Assembly (NCBI GenBank): GCA_964036665.1
Contig: OZ038529.1
Location: 4,030,001-4,094,000, forward strand
DNA: 64,000 nt
Direction: 5' to 3'
Origin: Gordius sp. MW1
Taxonomy: Eukaryota; Nematomorpha; Gordioida; Gordea; Gordiidae
Positions 44,817 through 54,548 of the stretch are shown piece by piece (positions within the stretch are counted from its first letter, which is position 1; each line of letters starts with the position of its first letter). A model generated the notes under the pieces. It saw only the letters and a list, made by a program, of their open reading frames with translations, did not search any database and was not told the DNA's origin. The position numbers and the translations under genes are program-made.

Positions 44817-45293
44817 TTGGAATCTGTGCCATCGGCGTTTTACACCTTGCTTTGAACTTGCATTTTTGGTTACACGGGTAAAAATTTCATTTAGCGTGAC
44901 TTCGACTTGTAAATCTAATGATGATTCCCTAAAATCGAGCCCATTGACTTTTGACTTTTATAAGGTAAACCTTTACCTTTTATTCTCACTTCTGTTTTGG
45001 GATTAATGATTTTATCAGATAAATCTAACCTTTGAAACTGTCCATTCAGTAGGGGAACATTTATGATGGTTCCACACAGGGCTTCTTTAAGCGATATTTT
45101 AGCTAGATATTTTAGATCTTGATTGTGAATACCCTGGCGCTTAAAGTTTGGGTCTGGTTTTTCTTTCACGATAAATACTATATCGGCTGGTAGTGTTCGG
45201 CCAGGCATCTGATTTCCCGCTTTATAAAACGTCAATCTCTCGTTTGCACACGAACCTGGTTTAACCTCAACTTCTAAAACTTGATCATTTTGC
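44817..45293 (-). pseudogene. duplicated DnaJ C-terminal exon fused to CTD-start exon
   Basis: 45293-44911 repeats the exon of 44587-44203 (QNDQVLEVEVKPGSCANERL, ISLKEALCGTIINVPLLNGQ, KGKGLPYKSQK) without the nonsense codons but with one T missing near 44950, which shifts the frame. Restoring frame only as a reading aid, the text runs directly into DLQVEVTLNEIFTRVTKN, the beginning of a DnaJ C-terminal domain, ending at donor GTAATT (44817). So a domain end is joined to a domain start, the signature of a tandem duplication. The introns are duplicated too (44588-44816 vs 45294-45522). Confidence 0.75.
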
Positions 45294-45630
45294 CTGCATA
45301 AAATAAGCAAAAAATAAATAAATCACGACTGCATTGATTAAATGCTAATATAAACATAGATCTAACATATATTGAATTTCATGTGACGTCATAAAAACAC
45401 TTTGCTCTTCTTTTAGAAACGCATTCATGTGATTTTACGAGCCCAAATGTGAGGTCTCTATAAATTGGAAGGAGAGCAATAGTGAATTACAATTTAAAAA
45501 AAGTCTCTTTATAATTACTTGTAATTAGTGGGATTGCTACAAGGCCTCAAACGTTGACTATAAGAACTTAGATCCCATTTATACTGCTAAAGTTTTGGGC
45601 TTGAGTTGGGAATGAATTACCAGGATAATT

Positions 45631-46605
45631 CTATTGAGATTGAGAAAGGATAGTTGAGGGTTGAGAGGCGTTAGGCTGACCACATCCAGGGCACCTACTG
45701 ACGGAGTAAGAGCCAACACATCTTACTGGACTGATTGGTGCAAAACTTAAGTTCCTATTAATGCTGGAGAATGTTGGTGCAGGTGGGGGTTGTGGCGAAG
45801 GGACGGGTGTATAAAGGACTTTAAAAGTTCCGCAACATCTAGGACCTCTTACCACTTGATTATATGGGCAAGTCGATTTTTGAACTGATCCGTAATTGAT
45901 TGAGGGAAGTCGTGGTGATTTAGGAATTGGTCCATAAAAAATTGGCAGAGTATTAGTTGAAGTTCCAAAAGCCATATCACCCATCATTTGCGGTCGGGCC
46001 CATTGTGAATTGCAAGAGGAAGATCCTAACGGGTTGGGAGAAATTGATTTCATAATACTCCTAATTTTATTGACCTGCGTCGCTAGTGTAGTCGGAACAG
46101 TTAAGGGAGCTGGCTGCATGGGCCTTGGTACGGTTACTCTAGATTCGTAGGGGGAATTTAAGAGTAAATGACATCTCGGACAAACTCTCCTACTAAGAAA
46201 ACCCGATTCCAATGGTGACTTAGGACATTTTGTTTTAACGAATGGATAATTTTGTGAAAATTTTGGAATGGGAGTGAGCTGTGTATACTGTAGTGGTTGT
46301 TGTTGTTGGGGAGCATTCATCAATTTAATAGGTATGGGTGGAGAGAAGAGGTGATCTTCTTGTGCCATTATCATGGATTTAGTAAAAGTTCCATCCTTGC
46401 CCACATATGTAGAGCGTTCACAACGTTCTGACTTGTGTTTCAAATCTTTCAGCTCCCCGCTTTCTCCCTGATCACCAAAGTCTCCGCCCACAAAATGGCG
46501 ATGATCTAACCCGGGCGGGCTTCCTGTAGTGGCTTGAACGGCTCTTAGAGATTTCCGATCACACATAGGACAACTGATCATGGAAAGAGCAAAATCGCGT
46601 TTCAT
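45631..46605 (-). CDS. unidentified Pro/Ser-rich protein with CxxC motifs
   Basis: 324 codons without a stop, ATG at 46605; the frame is open a little upstream (CRAERKRGSVVEM). I do not recognise the family. Cys pairs are CPMCDRK near the start, CPRCHLLL about residue 145, CCG about 262 and CPGCGQ about 303. In between it is Pro, Ser, Gln-rich with low complexity (APQQQQPLQ, PSPQPPPAP). Length and composition argue for real coding. It may form one gene with 46664-47035 on the same strand 60 bp upstream. Confidence 0.5.
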   Translation of the reverse strand: MKRDFALSMISCPMCDRKSLRAVQATTGSPPGLDHRHFVGGDFGDQGESGELKDLKHKSERCERSTYVGKDGTFTKSMIMAQEDHLFSPPIPIKLMNAPQQQQPLQYTQLTPIPKFSQNYPFVKTKCPKSPLESGFLSRRVCPRCHLLLNSPYESRVTVPRPMQPAPLTVPTTLATQVNKIRSIMKSISPNPLGSSSCNSQWARPQMMGDMAFGTSTNTLPIFYGPIPKSPRLPSINYGSVQKSTCPYNQVVRGPRCCGTFKVLYTPVPSPQPPPAPTFSSINRNLSFAPISPVRCVGSYSVSRCPGCGQPNASQPSTILSQSQ

Positions 46606-46663
46606 TTCAACTACAGATCCTCTCTTCCTCTCGGCCCGACACTAACCGAACCAGAATGTGTTT

Positions 46664-47035
46664 TCAAATCATACTGTCCACTGTTGGGACTAGCTTAAGA
46701 ATAGCTCCACATATCAAACACTTTGGCCTCCCGTTTTCTCCTTTAGCCCCGGTAGGTGCTTCGGCGAGCTTTGAGTTGACCAGCTTAGTAAAACTAGCCA
46801 CTGGAGAATCGTTTTCATAATCAGATTCTGGGGTAAAATCTTTGTTTTCCTCATTGACAGGCGGTCCCTTATCACAATCTCTATTGGCATTTTTGGTGAA
46901 GTCCTTGTTTTTATTTTCACTAGAAGGCGTTACAAATTTATCTTTTAGGATGCGAGAAATGCACGCTTTACACACATAACCTAATATAGAAGAGCCCATA
47001 TCTTTCGTAGCTACCGGTGGGTGGGTAGTTAACAT
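46664..47035 (-). CDS. unidentified Cys-rich reading frame, possible upstream exon
   Basis: 123 codons from ATG at 47035. It contains CKAC (about residue 22) and CLIC (about residue 106) pairs separated by an acidic, Asn/Lys-rich stretch (NKDFTKNANRDCDKG). The CXXC pairs echo those of 45631-46605. Either a small intron or a frame break joins the two; a poor GTGGAC donor with an acceptor TTCGGTTAG would join them in phase. Confidence 0.45.
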   Translation of the reverse strand: MLTTHPPVATKDMGSSILGYVCKACISRILKDKFVTPSSENKNKDFTKNANRDCDKGPPVNEENKDFTPESDYENDSPVASFTKLVNSKLAEAPTGAKGENGRPKCLICGAILKLVPTVDSMI

Positions 47036-47368
47036 AACTTTATAGATTTAAAAAACATCTCAGGAGTATAAGGTAAATGATATCTTAAGACATGATCAAA
47101 GATGAATGGAGTAATTAAAACGCTAAATCAACTTAAAATAAAGCCATCGAAATATAACATAAAACATTACTAAAACATTAAGAGAGAAAAAAGTAAATGA
47201 ATGATGATTCAATTCATGCTTAGAAAGAGTAAATCACGCAACAATAAACTAATTTACGTATTAGATCACAAAGTTTGCCATAATTTATTTTTCTAATATG
47301 CTAATATAATTAGTAATAAAACTGAAATATCTACAGCTGATCTATACATCAAATTAATTGCCTGGATT

Positions 47369-47538
47369 CATGAGCGTGGCCAGGGGGAAGGGGGCAAGGA
47401 GGGGCGGCTGCCCCCCTCTTAATCCAAATTTGTTAAAATTTATTAGAATTATGGCTAAAATTTCAAAAAAAATTTATTTTTTTACCCTCCTTTAATCATT
47501 TTTGCCCTCCTATAATTCCAATGCTGGCTACGCCCATG
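47369..47538 (-). mobile_element. GGGCGTAGCCAG MITE, copy 4
   Basis: CATGAGCGTGGCCAGGG to CTGGCTACGCCCATG, flanked by GCCTGGAT on the left and again on the right (8 bp, overlapping the terminal G). Reverse orientation relative to copy 1. Confidence 0.75.
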
Positions 47539-47920
47539 CCTGGATAAGCATTGTCAGATACTTTGTGTAATTCGAGGAAGGATGATTGAAATTTCTTTTG
47601 AGTGTTAACAAATAATTTTGTTATACATCTCAAGACTTTTTATTTAACCTTAAACAAAACATTGTATATAGATTAAAAACTATGATTAAATTAATGCTAA
47701 AATAGAAATTAAATGTTAGAGATACTTTGTTTATATTGAAATTGTTCGTAATCAATGGTTATTAAATGTAAAGAACAAAATTTTTGATAAAAAATATGTA
47801 TACCGTAGAATATGATTTTAATTATTATTAGCTCTTAAAAACTAAGCATAAAAAATTAATTTATAACCTTCTTTGAAATTTTGTTAGTAATGTGCAGTTC
47901 TGCAAATTAAAGATCCGACC

Positions 47921-48070
47921 CATGGGCATAGCCAGCATGAATTAGAGGGGGGCAATAATGATTGGGAGAGGCAATATGAATTTTTTTGAAATTTAGCCAT
48001 AAGATTAATAAATTTTTGGGATTTAGAGGGGGGCAACCGCCCCTCCCTGCGTCCCCCCTTGGTTACGACC
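47921..48070 (+). mobile_element. GGGCGTAGCCAG MITE, copy 5
   Basis: CATGGGCATAGCCAGCATG, the AATAATGATTGGGAGAGGC interior, and a degenerate right end CCTTGGTTACGACC. Confidence 0.65.
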
Positions 48071-48499
48071 TGATCGTAACGACTCAATTCGTTATAGCCC
48101 GAGCTCCTTATATAATAGTCAAGATTAAATTTAGCCTAATAAATATATGTAGCAGCATTTATTTTATCAAACTATGTATTCTAAATTGTAAAAAAGGGAA
48201 GGCAAAGTTGATTATAAGTATATTTTTACCTTTTTCTTTAACAATTTCAAAAAAAGAGTTAATTAACATTTTTATTAAAATAATAATAATATCGATAAAA
48301 TAAAATGATTTATTAGTGAATCAAAACTCATCAACACCACAAAAAATTTGCCTCCGTTTTATATTTTCGAATATTTTTCGACATTTAATATGTCAACTGC
48401 TGACTTAAAAGCCTCCTCTTTACATGGGAGATAGACTGCTCATCATCGTTAAATAGTACAGTGATTTATCCGCCATTTTTAAATGTGCACATATAAAGA

Positions 48500-48609
48500 A
48501 AGGCTAAATAAGAGTGGCCAAGGGGGGGGGGGGTGGGGGGGCGATAATTTTTCCCCTCCCTAATTCATCATTGCCCCCCCCTCTAATCCCAATGCTGGCT
48601 ACGCCCATG
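48500..48609 (-). mobile_element. GGGCGTAGCCAG MITE, copy 6, internally deleted
   Basis: A G run after GAGTGGCCAAG, then CCCCTCCCTAATTCATCATT and GGCTACGCCCATG. AAAGGCTA occurs on both sides as an 8-bp target duplication. Only about 110 bp. Confidence 0.65.
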
Positions 48610-48626
48610 AAAGGCTATATATATTA

Positions 48627-49965
48627 GAGACCTGCAACGGGCCTGTTTAGGTCAGTGTGCCCGCCCGTAATAAAAATTGAAAAGCCCGGCCCGGACCGGG
48701 CCCGTCAAAATATTAAATTATAAGCCCGGGCCCCTAATTTTATACAAAGCCCGGCCCGGGGCCGTAATTTTTTTTTATTTTTATTTTTTTTGTTTACTTT
48801 TTTTATTGCTATGGCAAACAATATGATTGTGTTAAAAATGTTAATAAAAATAGTTTAAAATGAAAAAATTGGTAATTCCCGGTCACTCGAGTTCTTCTAT
48901 CTTTTAAGAAACGACCTACATGGAAAAAACTTTTTATAAGTGGCACTTCAGGATACATAAAACCATATAAGCAAAGTAAACTTTAAAACCCTTATGGTTA
49001 TAATGTTTTAATAAAACTACTTAGCTTCTTTGCTTTGCCACTATTTTAAATTATTAGGTTATTGCTATAAAATGAGAAAACAGCGATAAAAATAACTTGA
49101 GGAAATAAATTTTAGAATTTGTTTTTAAATTTGTTAATGATAATGAGTATATAAATTGTGGCATTTGGCCGGGATCAGATAAAGTATAAGTTAGCAACGG
49201 TCAGCATTGATTTGCAGGGAATTATTTAGCCGTTTCGCATTCATCCGTTATAAATTAACAACCTAGACAAATTGCAAAAATAAATTTATAAATAAAGGTA
49301 ATCAGTTAGGCACAAAAACAATAATGGAATTTGAGCTTATGCAAGGTCGGAAAAAGTAAAGCCAATCAGCGGTTAGCTAAATGAAAGTCTTTCACAGAAG
49401 CATAAGTCCACAGCCATTAAAAACCCGCATAAGTTTTCACGGCAATTATTAAAAAATTACAAGTTGGACAGGACAGGACGGATAACCAAAAGACCTTGCA
49501 TAGCAATTTAAAGAAAAAATAATATTAAATTAACTCACTCAATATTGCTAGAGCGTATAAATGGGGAGGCAAATCTGGGCAGCTGCACCCCTCCAAATCC
49601 AAAAATTCCTGATGAAAAAAACATTTTTTGCCCTATTTAAACTGCCCCCTCCAATTTAAATTGGCTCCGCCCATGGGATCACGTGTATAAATTATCTTTA
49701 ACATTAATAATGCGTGTTGAGCTACTGATGAATTAATGAGCTAGGATGGAAACAAAATTTAGCTTTCCTTGTTAATTTAATATAAATAAAATAATTACAA
49801 ATTATAACATTATATAACACATTCTATCTAATAAATTTTGAACCGGCTTTTAACGGGCCTTAAGTATAACTAGGCCCGACCCGAGCCCGTTAAGTTATAT
49901 ATCGGCCCGTTCAGGCCCGGCCTGTTGTTTTTTTTTTAAGCAGAAGCCCGTCCAAGACCGGTGTA
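48627..49965 (+). mobile_element. GC-rich-terminus hAT-like element, right end damaged
   Basis: It starts AGAGACCTGCAACGGG, like 10238, and has GCCCGGCCCGG blocks at 48680-48770 and again at 49858-49945 (GGCCCGTTCAGGCCCGG). The expected AGGTCTCT right end is missing; repeat C begins at 49967 instead. No transposase frame. Interior contains MITE copy 7. Confidence 0.55.
49558..49676 (-). mobile_element. GGGCGTAGCCAG MITE, copy 7
   Basis: AATGGGGAGGCAAATCTGGGC to TTGGCTCCGCCCATGGG; diverged and short, but the interior CACCCCTCCAAATCCAAAAA matches the family. Confidence 0.5.
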
Positions 49966-49966
49966 G

Positions 49967-50195
49967 GGTTATCAGATTCACATGTTATCAGATTCATGTG
50001 CGTAGTAGAACGCACTAATTGGCTACAAGCGTAAAAGTAAACAAGATTACGTGATTTTCGCCACATCGCCATTGGTTATGAACTTTATACAGAACAATTG
50101 AACGCGTAGAAAACACACGTTACGAGATTAATAAACAACTGTTACAATTTTCACGCTAATAAACTTACAAACAACTGTAACCATTTTCAAGTTAT
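49967..50195 (+). repeat. dispersed repeat C, copy 2
   Basis: Close direct copy of 24446-24700 (GGTTATCAGATTCACATG, ATTGGCTACAAGCGTAAAAG, CACATCGCCATTGGTTATG). It is followed by a short duplicated unit with TCTATTAGGTTTTCCCACAT at 50218 and 50328, also found reversed near 25080. Confidence 0.7.
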
Positions 50196-50634
50196 TTTTA
50201 AATTTGGATTTTGTTGATCTATTAGGTTTTCCCACATTCCTACATTTAAGTAATATAATGATACATGCAATATGTTTTATTTAAAGTTGTAGACAAAGAT
50301 TTTATTTTCAAATTTGGATATTGGTAGATCTATTAGGTTTTCCCACATTCCTACATTTAAGTAATATATTGATACATGCAATATGTACGAATATGCGCGT
50401 GCATATACTCCCGGATACCTTGCACAACAACTCCTAGCTTTGGGAAACGGTACCTTTCCATTTACCCCGTCCCCAAGGGAAAGCACCTTTCCAGCAACCT
50501 TTTGTCACCTACTGCCATCTCCTGAGGCTGTTGATACTATGGTGTTCCCCGACATTGCAACGCACTACACTAATCACACATGACTCCGGGAACGCGCTAT
50601 ATTGGCGCCAACAAATGCAGCCGTCCACGTATGA

Positions 50635-51204
50635 ATGCTCGTATTCAAGTGCACATTCCAGGTGATCCTTTTACTTACAGCTCTATTAAGGACGGTTATA
50701 GAAACCGATCAAACTGTAAATTATCTTATTAAATTTTTGAATTCGTTAACACCTTCGGGTCTCCCACCACATAAATTAACCTTGAAACCTGGGTGCCCTA
50801 TAATACTCCTGCGTAACTTACATCCCCCGAGGTTGTGTAATGGCACCAGACTTGCCGTAAAACAACTGCGTCCAAATGTTATTGCGGCTACTATAATCAG
50901 CGGAACGTATAGAAGTGAGGACGTGATGATCCCACGCATCCCCATGATCCCTACCGATGTGCCCTTTGAATTCAAGCGCGTACAGTTTCCTATACGCCTA
51001 GCATTCGTAATGACAATCAATAAAGCCCAGGGACAATCATTAACTGTTGTTGGCTTAAATCTAGAAAATCCATGCTTTTCGCATGGCCAACTATATGTAG
51101 CCTGCTCCCGAGGCACACCTAGCAACCTGTTTATTTTCGCGCCGTAGGGTAAAACCACAAATGTTGTATATCCTTTGGCCTTGCAACAATCCGGCGATGG
51201 CATT
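50635..51204 (+). pseudogene. Helitron 3 helicase C-terminal coding
   Basis: 170 codons to TAG at 51145-51147, readable for another 18 codons. Contains motifs V and VI as listed for the element. Frame breaks at about 50583 and 50634 separate it from the ALGNGTFPF part. Confidence 0.85.
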
Positions 51205-51410
51205 TGATGCCATATTACCACTTGAACCAAGGAACTGCTCTTTCGTTTCCTACCCTGCGGCACTGGAACCTTTCGCGTTATATTTTTTGCTACATTTAAA
51301 TGTATATTCTCAGAGTCCCGTATTGGAAATTACCTTCAGTATTTATCTCTCCAATCCACTAATTTACCCAGCTTCCACTCACACGGTCCTCCGGAAAACA
51401 CCGTCACTAT

Positions 51411-51960
51411 CCTAGGCCACGTTTTACCTCCTCGCCTTCCCATCCTTGATTACCCGAAATATGCTTAAGCAAGGTCGTGTCTCTAAATAAATTACATGCT
51501 TCTATGGCCATGTGATAATAATGGCAGCTTATTAATTTTGTTGCCAGTTTTATTTGTTGAGTTTGTAAATTTTTTTTTTTATTTAAATTTTTTAATTTTT
51601 TTTAAATATTTTTAAAAAATTTTATAGGTCACTAGCCTAGGCCACGTTTTACCTCCTCGCCTTCCCATCCTTGATTATCTGAAATATGGATCCCACATCG
51701 CCCCCATATGTGTGACATTTGTATCTTTTTATATAATACGTTCTTATAATGTACATTGTTATTACATAACTTATGCAAGGTCGTGTCCCTAAATAAATTA
51801 CATTCTTCTATGGCCATGTGATAATAATGGCAGCTCATTAATTTTGTTGCCAGTTTTATTAGTTGAGTTTTTAAATTTTTTTTTGGTATATTCAAATTTT
51901 CTTATTTAAATTTTTTAATCTTTTTTTTAATATTTTAAAAAAATTTTATAGTATGTACAG
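51411..51960 (+). repeat. imperfect tandem duplication
   Basis: Two copies (51411-51625 and 51634-51960) share CTAGGCCACGTTTTACCTCC, GCAAGGTCGTGT.CCTAAATAA-type text and GGCCATGTGATAATAATGGC. The second has an extra roughly 100 bp (GGATCCCACATCGCCCCCAT). Both end in a T-rich tract. They lie in the 3' region of Helitron 3. Confidence 0.75.
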
Positions 51961-52837
51961 ATGGCTAAAGCTAAAATTTATCCACCGTAATTCTGTCTTA
52001 ATTTTTCCACACATAACAAAGTGATGCGAATGATAAAAAAGGTATTATTTAAGAGTGGTTAAGAAAATATAACCGGTAGACCAACAACCCCCCAGGAAAC
52101 AATAAATAAAAATATTTCTCTCCCCTGCATTCCCCGACAAACTTCTTACTTGCAATTAGTTATTTACGTTTACTTTCCATCGATTGTAAAACACTACAAT
52201 TTAGATAAAACTTCTGGAAAAAATATCCCCACACACTTATAGTAAGTTAGTTAATTTGCCAGACATAATGTATATGGCAAAACAACTTTTGCCGGGCTTA
52301 TCTAGTAGTTTATATTCATTTCAGCAACGCGATCATAAAATCAATAGAAATTTGGCATTAAAAGTTAGAACAATGAAATTAAAAAAGCATAAAATTATCC
52401 ATAACAATTTATTTATAAAAACAAATATCATAATGCCCTTAACCATCTATAATTTAAGCCTCAAGTCAATATTTGCACAAAATGATGCACTTTAAAATTC
52501 AAAATTTCAATAACATTAAAAGTATACATTTTATTATGCATAAACATATTCAAAGATCATAGTGATGGCTCCAAAATAATATAAAGAAGCACGTAAATTC
52601 ATTATAAACTACTATTATTACTTATACAACGCCAAACACTTCAACAAACTAGTTAATAACAAATAAACTAAGAATGGCTTAAAAAATAAAATACACATAC
52701 TCTAAGTAAATCAACGAGTGCCATTAGCTTTCCCGACAACCTAGGGTCGCGAAACAGCTTGTTCTTGTCAACAATATCGTGCTCCTTCTTTCCCTTTCGC
52801 AAGTTCATTCCCAAAAAGTCATGCCCATTCGAAGCAG

Positions 52838-53004
52838 CGATATTTTTAAAACTAAAAGGAATTTTAGGATTCTGAAAAAGCTATTTTACCCTTGGCCACC
52901 CTGGGCATCTATGGCTAAATTTTCGCGCGAATCGTGCCGGTAGTTTCAAAATTTAGCCCTTACATACATACATACACACATACACTTTACTTTATATATA
53001 TAGA
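52838..53004 (-). mobile_element. family H element with Helitron 5' end, reverse
   Basis: On the minus strand it starts TCTATATATATAAAGTAAAG after an A, then ATTTTGAAACTACCGGCACG, GATTCGCGCGAAAATTTAGC and GGGTAAAATAGC. Truncated on its 3' side near 52838. It supplies the 5' terminus missing from the copy fused to BTAF1 exon E. Confidence 0.7.
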
Positions 53005-53009
53005 TATCG

Positions 53010-53716
53010 CCTTTGGGTTACCTTGAGAACTGTTAATAAAATTATTTTATCCTTAATTTTACTATCAACTATTATCACCTCCACGTTAGAAATTTTCAAT
53101 ATAATTTATAAAAAAATTATGACGACGAAAAAATAATAGTTAGTTTGCTTAACCCATGCGGGCCCCGTTAACTCTTTCGCTTTCTTAAATAATTTTCACA
53201 AATTATCTCTAAAGAAATGGGATATATTAAAAATTGTATCACCTTTAGCCACAACCGGGAGAACTTATACCTTATTTAAAAGCGAAATGCTTGATGCGAC
53301 ACCAAAACATATTGCCTTACCTAAAATAAACTTCAGATAATTTTAAATTCATTTTTTATATGCGCTTGAAGGCATGCCCTCCGTCATACTGTTTTATAAA
53401 TACTTATTACATATGGAATAAGAAGCAATGAATATATACTTTGAAAAAAATTATTTAAGGTGATTTTCAAAGCTGTTTCTATATTTCATAAAGGAATTAA
53501 ATTTGTAGCCTATTCGGAAAAATCACTCCCTATTTTGATTGTAATTTATAGGGGTTATGGGGGGGGGGGCGGGGTGGTTGGGGTGTTAGTTCCCTTACCT
53601 ATGACAATTAAAACTATTTAAGGACGAGCGTTGTTGATTGTATGGCACAACATGTGCAGTATTATCCTTTTTAACATAACCTAATGATTCTAAACAATTT
53701 TGTGCAAACGATTGAT
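53010..53716. other. intergenic, no gene
   Basis: AT-rich. A segment near 53515-53570 (AAAAATCACTCCCTATTTTG then GGTTATGGGGGGG) recurs at 58775-58825, the edge of a dispersed repeat. Confidence 0.4.
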
Positions 53717-53724
53717 ATACAGAT

Positions 53725-54540
53725 CAGAGGTCAGAAATGCCCGGCCCGGCCCGCTGCCCGGCCCGCTGCCCGGCCCGCCCGGCCCGGCCCACGGGCCGGG
53801 CCGGGCAACTGTCTTAAGTTTTACTTTTCGGACGGGCCCGGGCGGGCACGCTGATAAGATTCGGGCAATTCGGGCATGCCAAAAATTTTATCAAATTGAT
53901 TTTCCTCGAAAAAAGAAAAATTCGCTTATAAACAATTTTGGGCCATAATAAATTTGACTAGATTTTTTTCTATCGCTTAAATCCTTATCGTACGTTTATA
54001 TAATGTCCTAAATCCTAACTTTAACTTCTTCAGAATTAAATTTTATTTTATTTCGAATAAATTAGTTTAACTGGTTTATCTCAAGATCAAAAATTATTAA
54101 TTTTCATACTATATTATAAAAGATTTGTTCTGATCAATATGTCTTTTGCTTATTTTGTAATAGTGGTTGAAAGATTTTGGGATTGGATAATTTCTAGTCA
54201 CGGGCAAATTTTATTAATAAGGCCGGGCAGCTCTAATGGTTTGGGCATGGCTGAGCGGACACTTAGAAGGGTTCAGACGGGGAATTTAGTTAAAAATTTA
54301 GACCGGGCCGGGTTTGGGCAGAAAAATTTTAACAAATCCGACCTCTGTTTGCGACCTCACAAATTCGGGACTAACGGGCAAATTTAATATTTCGGGCCGG
54401 GCAATTCGGGCAGCTTTAACGATTCGGGCGGGCCCGGGCGGACACTTAGATGGGTTCGGGCGGGCTCGGGCGGGCAGATTAATTATAAAATCGGGCCGGG
54501 CCGGGTTCGGGCTGAAAAATTCTAACAAATCTGACCTCTG
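53725..54540 (+). mobile_element. hAT-like element, 816 bp, perfect target duplication
   Basis: Inverted termini CAGAGGTCAGA / TCTGACCTCTG (11 bp perfect) and the exact 8-bp duplication ATACAGAT at 53717-53724 and 54541-54548. The ends are rich in GGCCCGGCCC and GGGCCGGGC. No transposase. Chance frames inside are Arg/Pro/Gly-rich by composition. Confidence 0.9.
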
Positions 54541-54548
54541 ATACAGAT

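Larger units (their letters stand above)
50386..52305 (+). mobile_element. Helitron 3' half (Helitron 3)
   Basis: It encodes the end of a Pif1-type Helitron helicase: LAQQLLALGNGTFPFTP, MVFPDIATHYTNHT, LRNLHPPRLCNGTRLAVKQL, VMTINKAQGQSLTVV (motif V), QLYVACSRGTPSNLFIFAP (motif VI), then a TAG where the family has Asp/Glu, and GKTTNVVYPLALQQ. The element ends AACTTTTGCCGGGCTTATCTAG (52305) followed by T, a Helitron 3' terminus. It overlaps the broken end of Helitron 1 by about 90 bp of homologous sequence and continues where that one stops. Confidence 0.8.

Noticed and set aside
28216..53004. Explaining the BTAF1 inversion by recombination between the inverted family H copies at 28.2 and 52.9 kb
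   Set aside because: The inverted BTAF1 half at 56.7-58.4 kb lies outside that interval, so the second breakpoint must be further right.
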